From assembly GCF_033845285.1 (NCBI RefSeq), contig NZ_JAWXCX010000001.1, positions 2,495,495 through 2,559,494 of the forward strand: a stretch of DNA of 64,000 nt, read 5' to 3'. This DNA is from Marinococcus sp. PL1-022 (GTDB lineage Bacteria > Bacillota > Bacilli > Bacillales > Marinococcaceae). Below are positions 16,205 through 25,232 of the stretch, piece after piece. The first letter of the stretch is position 1; each line of letters begins with the position of its first letter. The notes beneath the pieces were generated by a model, which was not told the origin of the DNA, did no database searches, and was given only the letters and a program-made list of their open reading frames with translations. Made by a program: the position numbers and the translations under genes.

Positions 16205-17683
16205 TTATTCGGGAATATAAGGCAGATCCCGCATTTTCGGTACATTGATGACGTGAGGGGTGACATAGCCGAGAAGGCCTTCTTTTCCGTATTCGCGGCC
16301 GATGCCGGACTGCTTGACTCCGCCGAATGGATAGCGGACATCGAGCCCCTGCACAGCAGCGGTATTGACCATCGTCGTGCCTGCTTCAATGCGGGCTGCG
16401 ACTTCGATGGCGTGATTTTCTTCTCCCCATACCGAGCTTGTGAGGCCGTAAATGCTGTCGTTCGCCATTGCTACCGCTTCATCCACCGTGTCGTATGGAA
16501 CGATCGGCACTGTTGGTCCAAACTGTTCTTCTTTCACAATGTCGTCCTGTTGGTCAGCGCCGAGCACCATGGTCGGCTGCAGGAAGTACCCCTGCTCAAA
16601 CAGCTCGTTATCCACAATGTGGCCGAGCGGAATAACGTCGGCACCTTTTTCAGCCGCTTTATCGACAAGGTTTTTCACAAAATCGAGCTGCTGCTTGTTA
16701 TTGAGCGGGCCGGTCGTGACCTGTTCATCGAACGGGCTGCCGATTTTCACCCATTTATTGGCCGCCTCCTGATACTTTTCCACGAACTCATTGTACAGAG
16801 TACGCGGTACGTAGATGCGTTTGGCAATCATGCAGATCTGGCCGGCGGTCAGGAAATTGGATATCACCATGCGGCGCATCGCGCGCTCATCATTTACGTC
16901 AAAGTCCGGAAGCACTACAGCGGCATCGTTGCCGCCAAGCTCAAGCGTCATATCCTTGATCGTATCCGCCGCCGATTTCATAATTTTCTTCGCTGTTTCC
17001 GTACCGCCGGTAAAGGCAATTTTATCCACATGTTTATTGGAGGTAAGCTCTACGCCGACCTCCGCTTCCCCGTGGACAAGATTCAGCACGCCGTCCGGAA
17101 ATTCACCCGCCATCATTTCAATCACCAGGCTGACCGCATGCGGAGCAAACGGGCTCGGCTTTGAAACGACGGTATTTCCTGTCAGAATCGCCGGAGCAAT
17201 TTTGATGGTGGAGAGCGCAATTGGATAGTTCCACGGGCTGATAGCGGACACCACGCCTATCGGCTCCTGGCGGACGATTGTTTTACCGCCCTCGCCTTCG
17301 TCCACCTGATCGGCAATTGTTTCTTTAACCGTCTGGCAGGCGTGTTCCATCCACATGATTGAAACCGCCATTTCGCCCTGGGCGTCATAAATCGGCTTGC
17401 CGTGTTCCTCCGCCAGCGTTTCAGCCAGCTCCGGGGTGCGGTCCTTCAGTGTCTGAATAGCCCGTTCCATCCGTTCAATCCGCTCGTCCACCGGTACTTC
17501 CTTCCATGCAGGAAAAGCAGCCCGGGCTGCTTCGATGGCTTCAGCCGCCTGCTCCGTGGTCGTTTTCGGCACGTAGGCCACGATTTTTTGTGGGTCAGCC
17601 GGGTTTTCTCTTTCCATGTATTCGTCAGCATCGACCCTTTTTCCGTTAATCCATGCATATAATGTTACTGATTCGTCTGCCAT
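16205..17683 (-). CDS. NAD(P)-dependent aldehyde dehydrogenase
   Basis: 492 residues. SPWNYPIAL (about residue 150), the catalytic-glutamate motif LELGGNDAAVV (about 245-255), the nucleophile Cys in GQICMIAKR (about 282), and EEQFGPTVPIVPYD (about 385) are all present. The family oxidises aldehydes to acids; the substrate could be an aromatic or short-chain aldehyde and cannot be fixed. It carries its own terminator and is not in a clear operon. Confidence 0.92.
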   Translation of the reverse strand: MADESVTLYAWINGKRVDADEYMERENPADPQKIVAYVPKTTTEQAAEAIEAARAAFPAWKEVPVDERIERMERAIQTLKDRTPELAETLAEEHGKPIYDAQGEMAVSIMWMEHACQTVKETIADQVDEGEGGKTIVRQEPIGVVSAISPWNYPIALSTIKIAPAILTGNTVVSKPSPFAPHAVSLVIEMMAGEFPDGVLNLVHGEAEVGVELTSNKHVDKIAFTGGTETAKKIMKSAADTIKDMTLELGGNDAAVVLPDFDVNDERAMRRMVISNFLTAGQICMIAKRIYVPRTLYNEFVEKYQEAANKWVKIGSPFDEQVTTGPLNNKQQLDFVKNLVDKAAEKGADVIPLGHIVDNELFEQGYFLQPTMVLGADQQDDIVKEEQFGPTVPIVPYDTVDEAVAMANDSIYGLTSSVWGEENHAIEVAARIEAGTTMVNTAAVQGLDVRYPFGGVKQSGIGREYGKEGLLGYVTPHVINVPKMRDLPYIPE

Positions 17684-17777
17684 TGCCTAGCTCCCCCTTA
17701 GAAACATTTTTATCTCTCATTCATCGTAGCCTGCACCACGTGATTATTCAACTATTTCGCTGAGGCAGCTGCAGGCG

Positions 17778-20003
17778 TTACTTTTTAATGACCTGTTTGG
17801 TGCCGGGCACCATTTTGCCTTTACACATCGGGCACTCTTTTTCAGTAACATCAGGCGCTTCAGACAGACGTATCCAGGCCGGGCACATCGCTTCTTCACA
17901 GACGAGCGCATCGATGGTTTCCGTTTCCTGCTTTTCCCCGGTATGTGTTTCCCCCGGAAAGGCTTCGAGCAGAAAGCGTGATACTTCAACCTCCTTGCCG
18001 CGGTAAAACGCCGGCGAGCTGATGCACAGCTTCTTTTTCGCCCTCGTGATCGCTACATAGGCGAGCCGCCGTTCCTCCTCCAGTGCCTGGGTCTGCTTGT
18101 TTTCCGCTTTTTCACCGTATAAAAGGTCCTTCATCCGGTCAGCCTTTAGCGCAGAATCATGCGGCATAATCGTTTCTGAAGCGCCGATAACATAGACGAC
18201 CGGAAACTCCATGCCTTTGGCCCGGTGGATCGTCATCAGCGAAACGTGGTTCGCATCGGGATCCTTCTCGCGCTCCTTCATTTCACGGAACGTGCGGAGC
18301 ATGTCGTCGACAAAGTATACAAACGATGAGACGCTCTCAAACCTTTTCGCCGAGGACTCGAGTTCATCGAGAGTTTCCTTTAGCGTTTCCTTTTTCATGC
18401 TTACCTGCTGCTCATCGGCCTCCAGATAGCCGTCGTAAAACTGGCGCCGCATCTGGCGGATCGCCGTTTCCGGACGTTTTTCCTTCAGCTTCTGAATCAT
18501 GCTCTGGCGCTCCTCCACCTTTTTACGCTGAAACGGGCGGATGCCCGGCATGTCTGTTAAATGAAGCAGCGGCTCGCTGCGGGGTGAAAATATTTCCTGC
18601 TCTTTAATATGACGCATGCCGCGTTCCCGGGAGATAAATAAAGTCGGCACGACCTCGGGCATCGCCTCCACCAGCGTCGGGTTCAGGCTCAGCCGCAGGT
18701 AGTCCATCATGGCTTTTACCGGCCACTGCTCGTAAAACATCTGGTTGCCGAGGGAATGGTGCACAAACGGGACGTCCTGGGCTGTGAGCTGCTCAAAGAT
18801 AGCACGGCTGACACTGATCGTCCGGTGCAGCACGGCCATGTCACGCCACTCACATTCTCCCTCTGCCACAGCACGTTTCATGTCTGCGACCACCTGCTCT
18901 GCTTCCTCGTCGGTGGAGGCAGCACGGAAATAAAAGGGTGAAGAAGCTTCCGCATTCATCACCTGAAGCGTTTTCGATTTTCGCTGCTTGTTGTGGCGCA
19001 CTACTTCGTTTCCAAGACCGGCGATGGCTTTATGGGAGCGGTAGTTGACGTCGAGCACAATCGTCTGTGCTTCCGGATATTTCTGGTCAAACTCCAGAAT
19101 GAATTCATGCCGGGCTCCGTTAAACGAATAAATTGTCTGATCGTCATCGCCCACCACAAACAAATTGCGGTGCTTTTCCACGATCATCTGCACAAGTCGG
19201 TACTGAAGATAGTTGGTATCCTGGAATTCATCGACCATTACATATTCAAAACGGTCCTGAAGCTGCTGCAGAAAAGCCGGGTCCTCGTCCATCAATGCTT
19301 TGGCCTTCATTAAAATATCATCAAAATCAATATAATTGCGCTCGAGCTTCCAGTCTTCGTATGCCTGGCAGATACGTTTTAACTGCTTCTGGCTCGTTTC
19401 TTTTTCAGGAAGATCCGAGACGGCGGTGTCGTTCATTTTATGATAGGACAAAAAGGATAAAACTGCCTCCGGCTGATAGACGTCTTCAAGGCCCATGTCC
19501 TTCATCAGAAGCTTAACGGCCAGCTGCTTTTTGCGCTCGCTTGAAACAATTTCCTGTCGGATACCGTGGCGCCGGAGCAGAAGCAGGAAAAAGGCGTGGA
19601 ACGTGCGCACCTGCAGATTGTTGGCTGTTTCACCGATACCCGGCAGGTTCATCACTCTCGTTTTCATTTCCTCCGCTGCTTTTTTTGTAAATGTAATCAG
19701 CAGCACGGATTCTGCCGGCACCTGCTTGACCGCCATTAAATAGCCGGCCCGGCAGACAAGCACCGACGTTTTGCCCGAGCCGGCACCTGCAAGCGCAAGC
19801 AACGGTCCGCTGCCAAAGCGTACGGCTTCAATCTGGGCTTCGTTCAAAAAAATACCGTCCGCTTCAAGCGAACGAAAATAAAAGGCATCGGATTCCTGAT
19901 CCGATACGAGCTCCCTGCTTGTGGTAGCTTTGGCGATTGCTGCATATGGTACTTCTTCTCCGCTTACACCGAAGGGAGTCGAATAAAAAGAAAATTCCCG
20001 CAT
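17778..20003 (-). CDS. UvrD/Rep-family ATP-dependent DNA helicase, YjcD-like
   Basis: 741 residues. Superfamily 1A motifs in order: Walker A LALAGAGSGKTSVL (about 75), DFDDILMKAKAL, Walker B MVDEFQDTNYLQY (about 245), VVGDDDQTIYSFNGA (about 275), NYRSHKAI, VSLMTIHRAKGMEFPVVYV (about 600), and RRLAYVAITRAKKKL. The C-terminus has two cysteine pairs (CEEAMC and CPMC) that could bind zinc, as in Bacillus YjcD. ATG 20003 follows GGTGAG; the longer frame to 20237 overlaps the next gene and lacks support. Role in DNA repair or recombination is likely. Confidence 0.9.
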   Translation of the reverse strand: MREFSFYSTPFGVSGEEVPYAAIAKATTSRELVSDQESDAFYFRSLEADGIFLNEAQIEAVRFGSGPLLALAGAGSGKTSVLVCRAGYLMAVKQVPAESVLLITFTKKAAEEMKTRVMNLPGIGETANNLQVRTFHAFFLLLLRRHGIRQEIVSSERKKQLAVKLLMKDMGLEDVYQPEAVLSFLSYHKMNDTAVSDLPEKETSQKQLKRICQAYEDWKLERNYIDFDDILMKAKALMDEDPAFLQQLQDRFEYVMVDEFQDTNYLQYRLVQMIVEKHRNLFVVGDDDQTIYSFNGARHEFILEFDQKYPEAQTIVLDVNYRSHKAIAGLGNEVVRHNKQRKSKTLQVMNAEASSPFYFRAASTDEEAEQVVADMKRAVAEGECEWRDMAVLHRTISVSRAIFEQLTAQDVPFVHHSLGNQMFYEQWPVKAMMDYLRLSLNPTLVEAMPEVVPTLFISRERGMRHIKEQEIFSPRSEPLLHLTDMPGIRPFQRKKVEERQSMIQKLKEKRPETAIRQMRRQFYDGYLEADEQQVSMKKETLKETLDELESSAKRFESVSSFVYFVDDMLRTFREMKEREKDPDANHVSLMTIHRAKGMEFPVVYVIGASETIMPHDSALKADRMKDLLYGEKAENKQTQALEEERRLAYVAITRAKKKLCISSPAFYRGKEVEVSRFLLEAFPGETHTGEKQETETIDALVCEEAMCPAWIRLSEAPDVTEKECPMCKGKMVPGTKQVIKK

Positions 20004-20079
20004 AAGTTTCTCACCGTTTCTGTTGGATTGAATATGTTTATTATAAATCGGGACAGCCGCTCTTGTATAGAGCAGGCAG

Positions 20080-21081
20080 TCACGGGCTGCCAAGCAGTAT
20101 TTTTCCGCCGCCACTGAATTTTTCACTTTCATAGTCCCATAACGCCTGCTGGACCTGCCCGAACGGGTACGTACGCCGGACACACGGCACCAAGAGCTCT
20201 CCGCCTTCCACCATGTGAAACAGCATTTGAAATACATGCTGGAAGCGCGCAGCCGAAATGGAGGCGTTCCAGTGCCTCAGATGAAACATCGCTCCCTTCA
20301 CTCCCAGCGTTTCCGTAATATATGGCCAGTCGAGCGGCCGGCCGGAAAGGAGGCCGAGCGCCAGTAAAGTTTTCCCGGGTTTAACACTCCGGGCAAGGGC
20401 TGTTCCAGACACCCCTCCCACCATATCAACGGCTGCATCCGCTTTTTTTCCCTGCAGGGCGTCCTCCAGCTGGAACGCTTCTTCCCCATCTCCTGCTGTC
20501 ACTATTTTTTCTGCCCCGAGCTGCATCAGCTCGCCTATTACCTCTTTTCGGCGTACAAGGCCCACTACGCGAATATTCATCCGGGAGGCCAGCTGAATCA
20601 GAAGCCTTCCCATTACAGAATTAGCCGCGTTGATGACAAGCATTCCACCGGAGGGAATCTTCAGCTTTTCGGTTAAAAGAATGTACGCCGTCACCGGGTT
20701 AATATACATTTGGGCAGCCGTTTCATCGGAAAGGCTGTCCGGCACCGGCACGGCTAAGGCTGCCGGCGCATGAACCAGTGACTGCCATGTGCCCTCCCCC
20801 CGCAAAGGCAGTACACGCTGTCCTATTAATGCTCCGCTTATCCCTGGTCCAATCCGTTCGATCACTCCGACGCCTTCATAGCCCGGCACGAGCGGCAGCG
20901 TCACCCGGTGGGCATAGCGGCCGTAAATGGGGATAAGATCCGAGGGATTCACTGGAGACCGCCGCATGCGTACCTCCACCTCATCCGCCCTCAATTCCTT
21001 TTTTTCTTCACGTCTGATACCTACTTGTTCAAAAGGCATCCCGAAAGATTCCACGTACGCTTTCATGCTGATAGGAGCCAT
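20080..21081 (-). CDS. Zinc-independent MDR-family oxidoreductase (quinone reductase/enoyl reductase-like)
   Basis: 333 residues. The groES-like N-terminal domain has SPVNPSDLIPIYGRY and VPGYEGVGVIERIGPG. The nucleotide-binding region shows NAANSVMGRLLIQLASRMN rather than the zinc-enzyme GAG pattern, and the four structural-zinc cysteines are missing. This matches the quinone oxidoreductase/trans-2-enoyl-CoA reductase (MECR) branch, which uses NADPH. Substrate unknown. The start has a strong GGAAGGAGGG site. The helicase gene lies 76 bases downstream in the same direction. Confidence 0.86.
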   Translation of the reverse strand: MAPISMKAYVESFGMPFEQVGIRREEKKELRADEVEVRMRRSPVNPSDLIPIYGRYAHRVTLPLVPGYEGVGVIERIGPGISGALIGQRVLPLRGEGTWQSLVHAPAALAVPVPDSLSDETAAQMYINPVTAYILLTEKLKIPSGGMLVINAANSVMGRLLIQLASRMNIRVVGLVRRKEVIGELMQLGAEKIVTAGDGEEAFQLEDALQGKKADAAVDMVGGVSGTALARSVKPGKTLLALGLLSGRPLDWPYITETLGVKGAMFHLRHWNASISAARFQHVFQMLFHMVEGGELLVPCVRRTYPFGQVQQALWDYESEKFSGGGKILLGSP

Positions 21082-21131
21082 TTTTTCCCTCCTTCCACCT
21101 AATTGCTGTTGAAACTGCGATGTGCTACTCT

Positions 21132-21159
21132 TTGAACAACTCGTATTTCCACATATTAA
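21132..21159 (+). promoter_or_regulatory. Candidate promoter of the first two-component operon
   Basis: TTGAAC (21132-21137), 16 bases, TATTAA (21154-21159), about 50 bases before the kinase coding region. Confidence 0.45.
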
Positions 21160-21210
21160 AATACGGTCACTAATTTTTTGAAAGCGTTATCTTCGAAGGA
21201 GGGACCTTCT

Positions 21211-22803
21211 ATAAGAAAAAATGTGAAGATGCAGACTAAAATCATGATTCTCGTGGTCGGGCTGGTCGCTTTTATTACGATAAGCTCCTTCGGCGTGTTT
21301 GCTTATTTAGAATATAATGATATCGAAGAAGAGCTTGGAGATAAAGCCCTAAGTACAGCCACCTACATAGCGAGCTCTCCGGTCGTCCAGGGGGCTTATG
21401 CCTCCGAGGACCCAAGCTCGGTGCTCCAGCCATACGCCGAACGGGTCCGGGAGCAGGCCGGTGCTGAATTTGTGGTGCTTGGAGATACCGAAGGCATCCG
21501 TTATGCCCACCCCGACGAATGGAAAATCGGCGAAGCCATGGTTGGCGGTGACAACGCGCGCGCTCTTGAGCAGGGGCAGTCTTACGTATCAATCGCAACC
21601 GGCACCCGGGGCCCCTCTCTTCGCGGCAAAGCTCCGGTCCGTGATGAAGACGGGGACATTGTCGGCATCGTTTCCGTCGGCTTTCTACTGGAGGATGTGC
21701 GTGAGGCCATCTGGGAACGCTTTGGCCTCCTGTTTGTACTCTCCCTCGTCCTTCTTGCTCTGGGTGTCATCGGCAGCATGATGGTTTCAAAAAATATTAG
21801 AAATGATATGTTTGGGCTCGAGCCTCACGAAATTGGCCAGCTGTACCAGGAAAAAGAAAGCGTGCTAACGGCCATCCGGGAGGGCATTATTGCGATTGAT
21901 ACAGAGGGGCGGATCACCATGATGAACGAGTCGGCCCGAAACATGCTTGCCATTAACGGGATGATCGAGGGGCAGAATATCCATCACGTGCTGCCGGACT
22001 CGGAAATGCCAAAGGTACTGAAGCACGGACGGCCGGAATACGACCAGGAATTAATGCTCCGCGGGGCTCCTTACATCGTTAACCGGGAGCCAATCACTAT
22101 CGACGGACAGCTCGTCGGAGTTGTTTCTTCGTTCCGGGATAAAACGGAGATGATGCAGATGGCCAATACACTTTCTGACATTCAGCGCTATTCGGACAGC
22201 CTGCGTTCGCAAAACCATGAATACTTGAATAAGCTGTATGCACTGTCCGGGTATCTGCACCTCCGGAAATATGAGGAGGCAGTGCAGCTTGTCGAAGAAG
22301 AAACGTCCCAGCAGCGCAAAACCCACTCCGTAGTTTTCCAGCAGATTCAGGATCCGACCGTGCAGGCGATTCTGACCGGAAAAGCAGCCCGGGCTTCCGA
22401 GAAAAAGACAGCTTTTCACATTGACAGTGAAAGCCGGCTGGGGAGTCTTCCGAACCACATTCAGAAGGTTCAGCTTGTTTCCATTTTAGGCAACCTTATC
22501 GATAATGCCATCGACAGCGCAGCAGGACGTCCGGCACCGGAAGTGACTTTTTTTGTCACCGAAATGGAGGAGGAGATTATGTTTGAAGTGATCGATAATG
22601 GGCCCGGGCTGCCGGAAGGTGTAAACATTACTTCCCAGGGGGCCTCTACAAAATCCGGCAATCAGCCAAGAGGATACGGACTTTCGATCGTCGAAAGAAC
22701 GATTAATGAACTAGAGGGAATGCTTGAATTTGGCAACAATGAAAACCAGGGCGCCTACTTTACGATCTACCTGCCCAAAACGTTGCCGCAAGGGGGTAGT
22801 TGA
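21211..22803 (+). CDS. CitA/DcuS-type sensor histidine kinase, first copy
   Basis: About 530 residues. Transmembrane helix near the start, an extracytoplasmic Cache domain with the carboxylate-ligand pattern RYAHPDEWKIGE...GPSLRGKAPV, a second helix, a PAS domain (EGIIAIDTEGRITMMN), the phosphorylated His in SQNHEYLNKLYAL, and ATPase boxes NLIDNAID and DNGPGLPEG. It senses an external di- or tricarboxylate and phosphorylates the adjacent regulator. Start: the strong GAAGGAGGG site (21195-21203) points to ATA 21211, giving I/M-RKNVKMQTKIM as in relatives. TTG 21178 and GTG 21223 are the canonical alternatives. Its stop overlaps the regulator start. Confidence 0.87.
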   Translation: MRKNVKMQTKIMILVVGLVAFITISSFGVFAYLEYNDIEEELGDKALSTATYIASSPVVQGAYASEDPSSVLQPYAERVREQAGAEFVVLGDTEGIRYAHPDEWKIGEAMVGGDNARALEQGQSYVSIATGTRGPSLRGKAPVRDEDGDIVGIVSVGFLLEDVREAIWERFGLLFVLSLVLLALGVIGSMMVSKNIRNDMFGLEPHEIGQLYQEKESVLTAIREGIIAIDTEGRITMMNESARNMLAINGMIEGQNIHHVLPDSEMPKVLKHGRPEYDQELMLRGAPYIVNREPITIDGQLVGVVSSFRDKTEMMQMANTLSDIQRYSDSLRSQNHEYLNKLYALSGYLHLRKYEEAVQLVEEETSQQRKTHSVVFQQIQDPTVQAILTGKAARASEKKTAFHIDSESRLGSLPNHIQKVQLVSILGNLIDNAIDSAAGRPAPEVTFFVTEMEEEIMFEVIDNGPGLPEGVNITSQGASTKSGNQPRGYGLSIVERTINELEGMLEFGNNENQGAYFTIYLPKTLPQGGS

Positions 22804-23483
22804 TGATTCACGTTGGTATTGCCGAGGATGACTTTCGCATTGCAGATATTCACCGACAGCTGATTGAACAAATTGAAGGGTTCTCCTGCAGGTTCACATC
22901 CGGCACCGCCAAGGAGCTGCTCGAGACGATGGAGCACACACCGGTTGATGTACTGCTGCTCGACATTTATCTGCCCGACCAGCTTGGCACAGACATTCTC
23001 GGGCAAATATTGGACCGCCATGATGTGTACATTATTATTATTTCAGCTTCAAATGATCTCGAACACGTGCAGAAGGCCTATCGGTCCGGTGTGATCGATT
23101 ATATTATTAAACCCGCTTCGCCTAAAAGACTCGAGGAATCGCTGAAAAAATTCCAGGCTTTGCAGGCGGCCCGTCCGGAAAGGAATCTCACCCAAGAGGA
23201 AATTGATCGTTACTTCTCCTCTTCTGTTTCTTCCGTCCCAGTGGAAACCAAACCAGAAGCAGATCTGCCAAAGGGCATCGATACATTCACGCTCGATCAG
23301 GTGAAAGACCATATCCAGCAGGCAGAGCACGGAGTAACCGCCGATGAAATGGCTTTTTTTCTCGGCGCCTCCCGCACCACCGCGCACCGCTATTTTAAAT
23401 ATTTATTATCCACAAGCGAAATCGAAGTCCGGCCCATTTATGGAATTGTCGGCCGGCCCGAACGCAGATATTTTAAAAAATAA
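22803..23483 (+). CDS. CitB/DcuR-type response regulator, first copy
   Basis: 226 residues. Receiver domain with acidic pocket EDD (about residue 8), phospho-acceptor Asp in LLLDIYLPD (about 56) and Lys in IIKPASPKR (about 105). The C-terminal part has TADEMAFFLGASRTTAHRYFKYL, a helix-turn-helix of the CitB/DcuR type, and ends IVGRPERRYFKK. The ATG overlaps the kinase stop by one base (TGATG), so the two are translationally coupled. The likely target is the tctCBA operon that follows. Confidence 0.91.
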   Translation: MIHVGIAEDDFRIADIHRQLIEQIEGFSCRFTSGTAKELLETMEHTPVDVLLLDIYLPDQLGTDILGQILDRHDVYIIIISASNDLEHVQKAYRSGVIDYIIKPASPKRLEESLKKFQALQAARPERNLTQEEIDRYFSSSVSSVPVETKPEADLPKGIDTFTLDQVKDHIQQAEHGVTADEMAFFLGASRTTAHRYFKYLLSTSEIEVRPIYGIVGRPERRYFKK

Positions 23484-23493
23484 ACCTTTCACC

Positions 23494-23527
23494 CCGGCTG
23501 CAGCCAAAACGTGCAGCCGGTTTATTT
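23494..23527 (+). terminator. Terminator of the first two-component operon
   Basis: CCGGCTGCA (23494-23502) pairs with TGCAGCCGG (23512-23520), followed by TTTATTT. Confidence 0.8.
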
Positions 23528-23582
23528 GTGTTCGTGACATTTATGAAATAAATACAATAAACGAAAGATATACATTTTAAAT

Positions 23583-23596
23583 TGTAAACGGTTACA
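23583..23596. promoter_or_regulatory. CcpA cre box upstream of the first tct operon
   Basis: TGTAAACGGTTACA fits the cre consensus TGWAANCGNTNWCA at every fixed position. It lies 55 bases before the tctC start, in the promoter region, so carbon catabolite repression is expected. Confidence 0.8.
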
Positions 23597-23650
23597 TTAT
23601 TTCTTTTTTTGGTTACGCTTACATCAATATAAAAAAGGGGGCTACATATT

Positions 23651-24682
23651 ATGAAGCATTCGAAATATTGGATTGGTGCCGGAGTACTTTCGCTTAGCGT
23701 TTTAAGCGCCTGTGGAAGCGGAGGCGGGGACAGCTCGTCTGGAGGCAGTGAAGGGGGCGATGGAAACTACGAACCCGAGCAGTCACTGGAAATTGTGGCA
23801 CCGGCTGGAGCCGGGGGCGGCTGGGACACCGTGGCGCGTTCCGCTGCTGAAGGCCTTGAAAAAGAAGGCATCGTTGATCAGGGTATCGGTGTCGTTAACC
23901 GGGAAGGCGGCGGCGGGGCCAACGGCTGGTCCTACATTCATAACCAGGAAGGCAACCCGCAGTATTCATTCGTTGCTTCTCCTCCCCTGCTGCTTGTCCC
24001 GTTAAACGGACAGTCGGAATACAACTATAAGGATTTCACCCCCCTCTCTAATATGATCGCCGACTACGGTGCATTTGCCGTCACGGAGGATTCAGAGTGG
24101 AATGACTTAAACGACCTGTTTGAGGATATGAAGGAAAACCCAGAGGAAATTACTGTGGTTGGCGAATCTTCTCCAGGCAGCATGGACCATATGCAGTTTG
24201 CCAAAATTGCAGCCGGCGCCGGCATTGATCCTTCGACTATTAAATACGTATCTGCCCAGGACGGCAGCGCCCTGACCAACCTCTTAAACGGCCAGGCGGA
24301 TGTATATTCGACCGGTATTACAGAAACTGTCGAGCAGGTCAGAGCCGGAGATGTCAAAGTACTTGGCATTACAGCCGAAGAGCGCCTTGAAGGTGACACG
24401 GTCAGTGAATTTCCCACCGCTATGGAGCAGGGCATCGAAGAAACGTTCGTCAACTGGCGCGGATTTTTGGGACCGCCAAACATGAGTGACGCCGAAATTG
24501 CTTATTACGAAGAAACGTTTAAGGAACTTAGTGAATCTGAATACTGGCAGGAAACGCGCCAATCCTACGCCTGGGAAGAAAACTACATGGACAGCGAAGA
24601 ATTTGAAGAATTTTTAGCTGAAGAAGAAGAATCCATGCAGGACCTGCTTGATGAAGTAGGCATCGACCGGGGCGGCGAGTAG
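23651..24682 (+). CDS. tctC: Tripartite tricarboxylate transporter binding lipoprotein TctC, first copy
   Basis: 343 residues. Lipoprotein signal ending LSACGSGG, with a Gly/Ser linker. PAGAGGGWDTVARSAAEGL and NREGGGGANGWSYIH are the ligand-binding loops of the TctC/BugT family. It captures a carboxylate outside the membrane and hands it to TctA/TctB. The strong AAAGGGGG site suits high expression. The C-terminus is very acidic. The ligand is unknown; citrate, tartrate or another carboxylate is possible. Confidence 0.9.
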   Translation: MKHSKYWIGAGVLSLSVLSACGSGGGDSSSGGSEGGDGNYEPEQSLEIVAPAGAGGGWDTVARSAAEGLEKEGIVDQGIGVVNREGGGGANGWSYIHNQEGNPQYSFVASPPLLLVPLNGQSEYNYKDFTPLSNMIADYGAFAVTEDSEWNDLNDLFEDMKENPEEITVVGESSPGSMDHMQFAKIAAGAGIDPSTIKYVSAQDGSALTNLLNGQADVYSTGITETVEQVRAGDVKVLGITAEERLEGDTVSEFPTAMEQGIEETFVNWRGFLGPPNMSDAEIAYYEETFKELSESEYWQETRQSYAWEENYMDSEEFEEFLAEEEESMQDLLDEVGIDRGGE

Positions 24683-24692
24683 CAGCTTACGA

Positions 24693-24723
24693 AGGGCTCT
24701 GAACGTTCTGCGTCCAGAGCCCT
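24693..24723 (+). promoter_or_regulatory. Intercistronic hairpin between tctC and tctB
   Basis: AGGGCTCTG (24693-24701) pairs perfectly with CAGAGCCCT (24715-24723) and has no T run. Such a hairpin could protect the upstream message and favour binding-protein output over the membrane subunits, though this is inference. Confidence 0.55.
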
Positions 24724-24757
24724 CCTACATTAAAAGCAGTCGAAAGAGGTGACCCAT

Positions 24758-25216
24758 ATGCTTCGCTCCGCAAATAAAATTGTCAGCATAATTTTGATCG
24801 TAACTGCTGTTTTCTATTTGTACCTGGCCTTTCAGATTCCCGCCTTTGCTACAGGGATGATTACTGCTTCCACCATGCCGAAAGCAGCCGGTTTTTTATT
24901 GATTGTACTCAGCATCTTTCTGTTTTTTATTAAAGAAGGCGAAGGTGAAGAAGACCGGGAAAAACGCAAGGAAGCTGGACAGCATATTTTTTACTTAGGC
25001 GGCGTGGCAGTAATGATTCTTATATATATTACTCTGCTTGAACCTATTGGCTTCATTTTAACGTCCACCATATTTATATTTCTGTGCAGTCTGTTCATGG
25101 GCTACCGGAAGCATATCATCAATGCTGTTACATCCATTGCCTTTCCTTTAACGCTTTATTTATTGTTTACCCAGCTGTTAAATATAAGTCTGCCTCCGGG
25201 CATTCTGCCGCTGTAG
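24758..25216 (+). CDS. tctB: Tripartite tricarboxylate transporter small subunit TctB, first copy
   Basis: 152 residues with four hydrophobic segments: LRSANKIVSIILIVTAVFYLYLAF, a second after STMPKAAGF, and two in the C-terminal half separated from the first pair by a charged EGEGEEDREKRKE loop. This is the standard TctB layout. ATG 24758 was chosen over GTG 24749 because AGAGGTG lies at the right distance. Sits between tctC and tctA. Confidence 0.87.
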   Translation: MLRSANKIVSIILIVTAVFYLYLAFQIPAFATGMITASTMPKAAGFLLIVLSIFLFFIKEGEGEEDREKRKEAGQHIFYLGGVAVMILIYITLLEPIGFILTSTIFIFLCSLFMGYRKHIINAVTSIAFPLTLYLLFTQLLNISLPPGILPL

Positions 25217-25232
25217 AAAGGAGGTTGACCGT

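Noticed and set aside
16608-17040. TTATCCACA words inside the aldehyde dehydrogenase gene
   Set aside because: They are in coding sequence, spaced far apart, and follow from codon choice; not counted as a DnaA-box cluster.
17778-20237. Helicase start at 20237
   Set aside because: The added residues overlap the oxidoreductase gene in another frame; ATG 20003 has a proper ribosome site and standard protein start.
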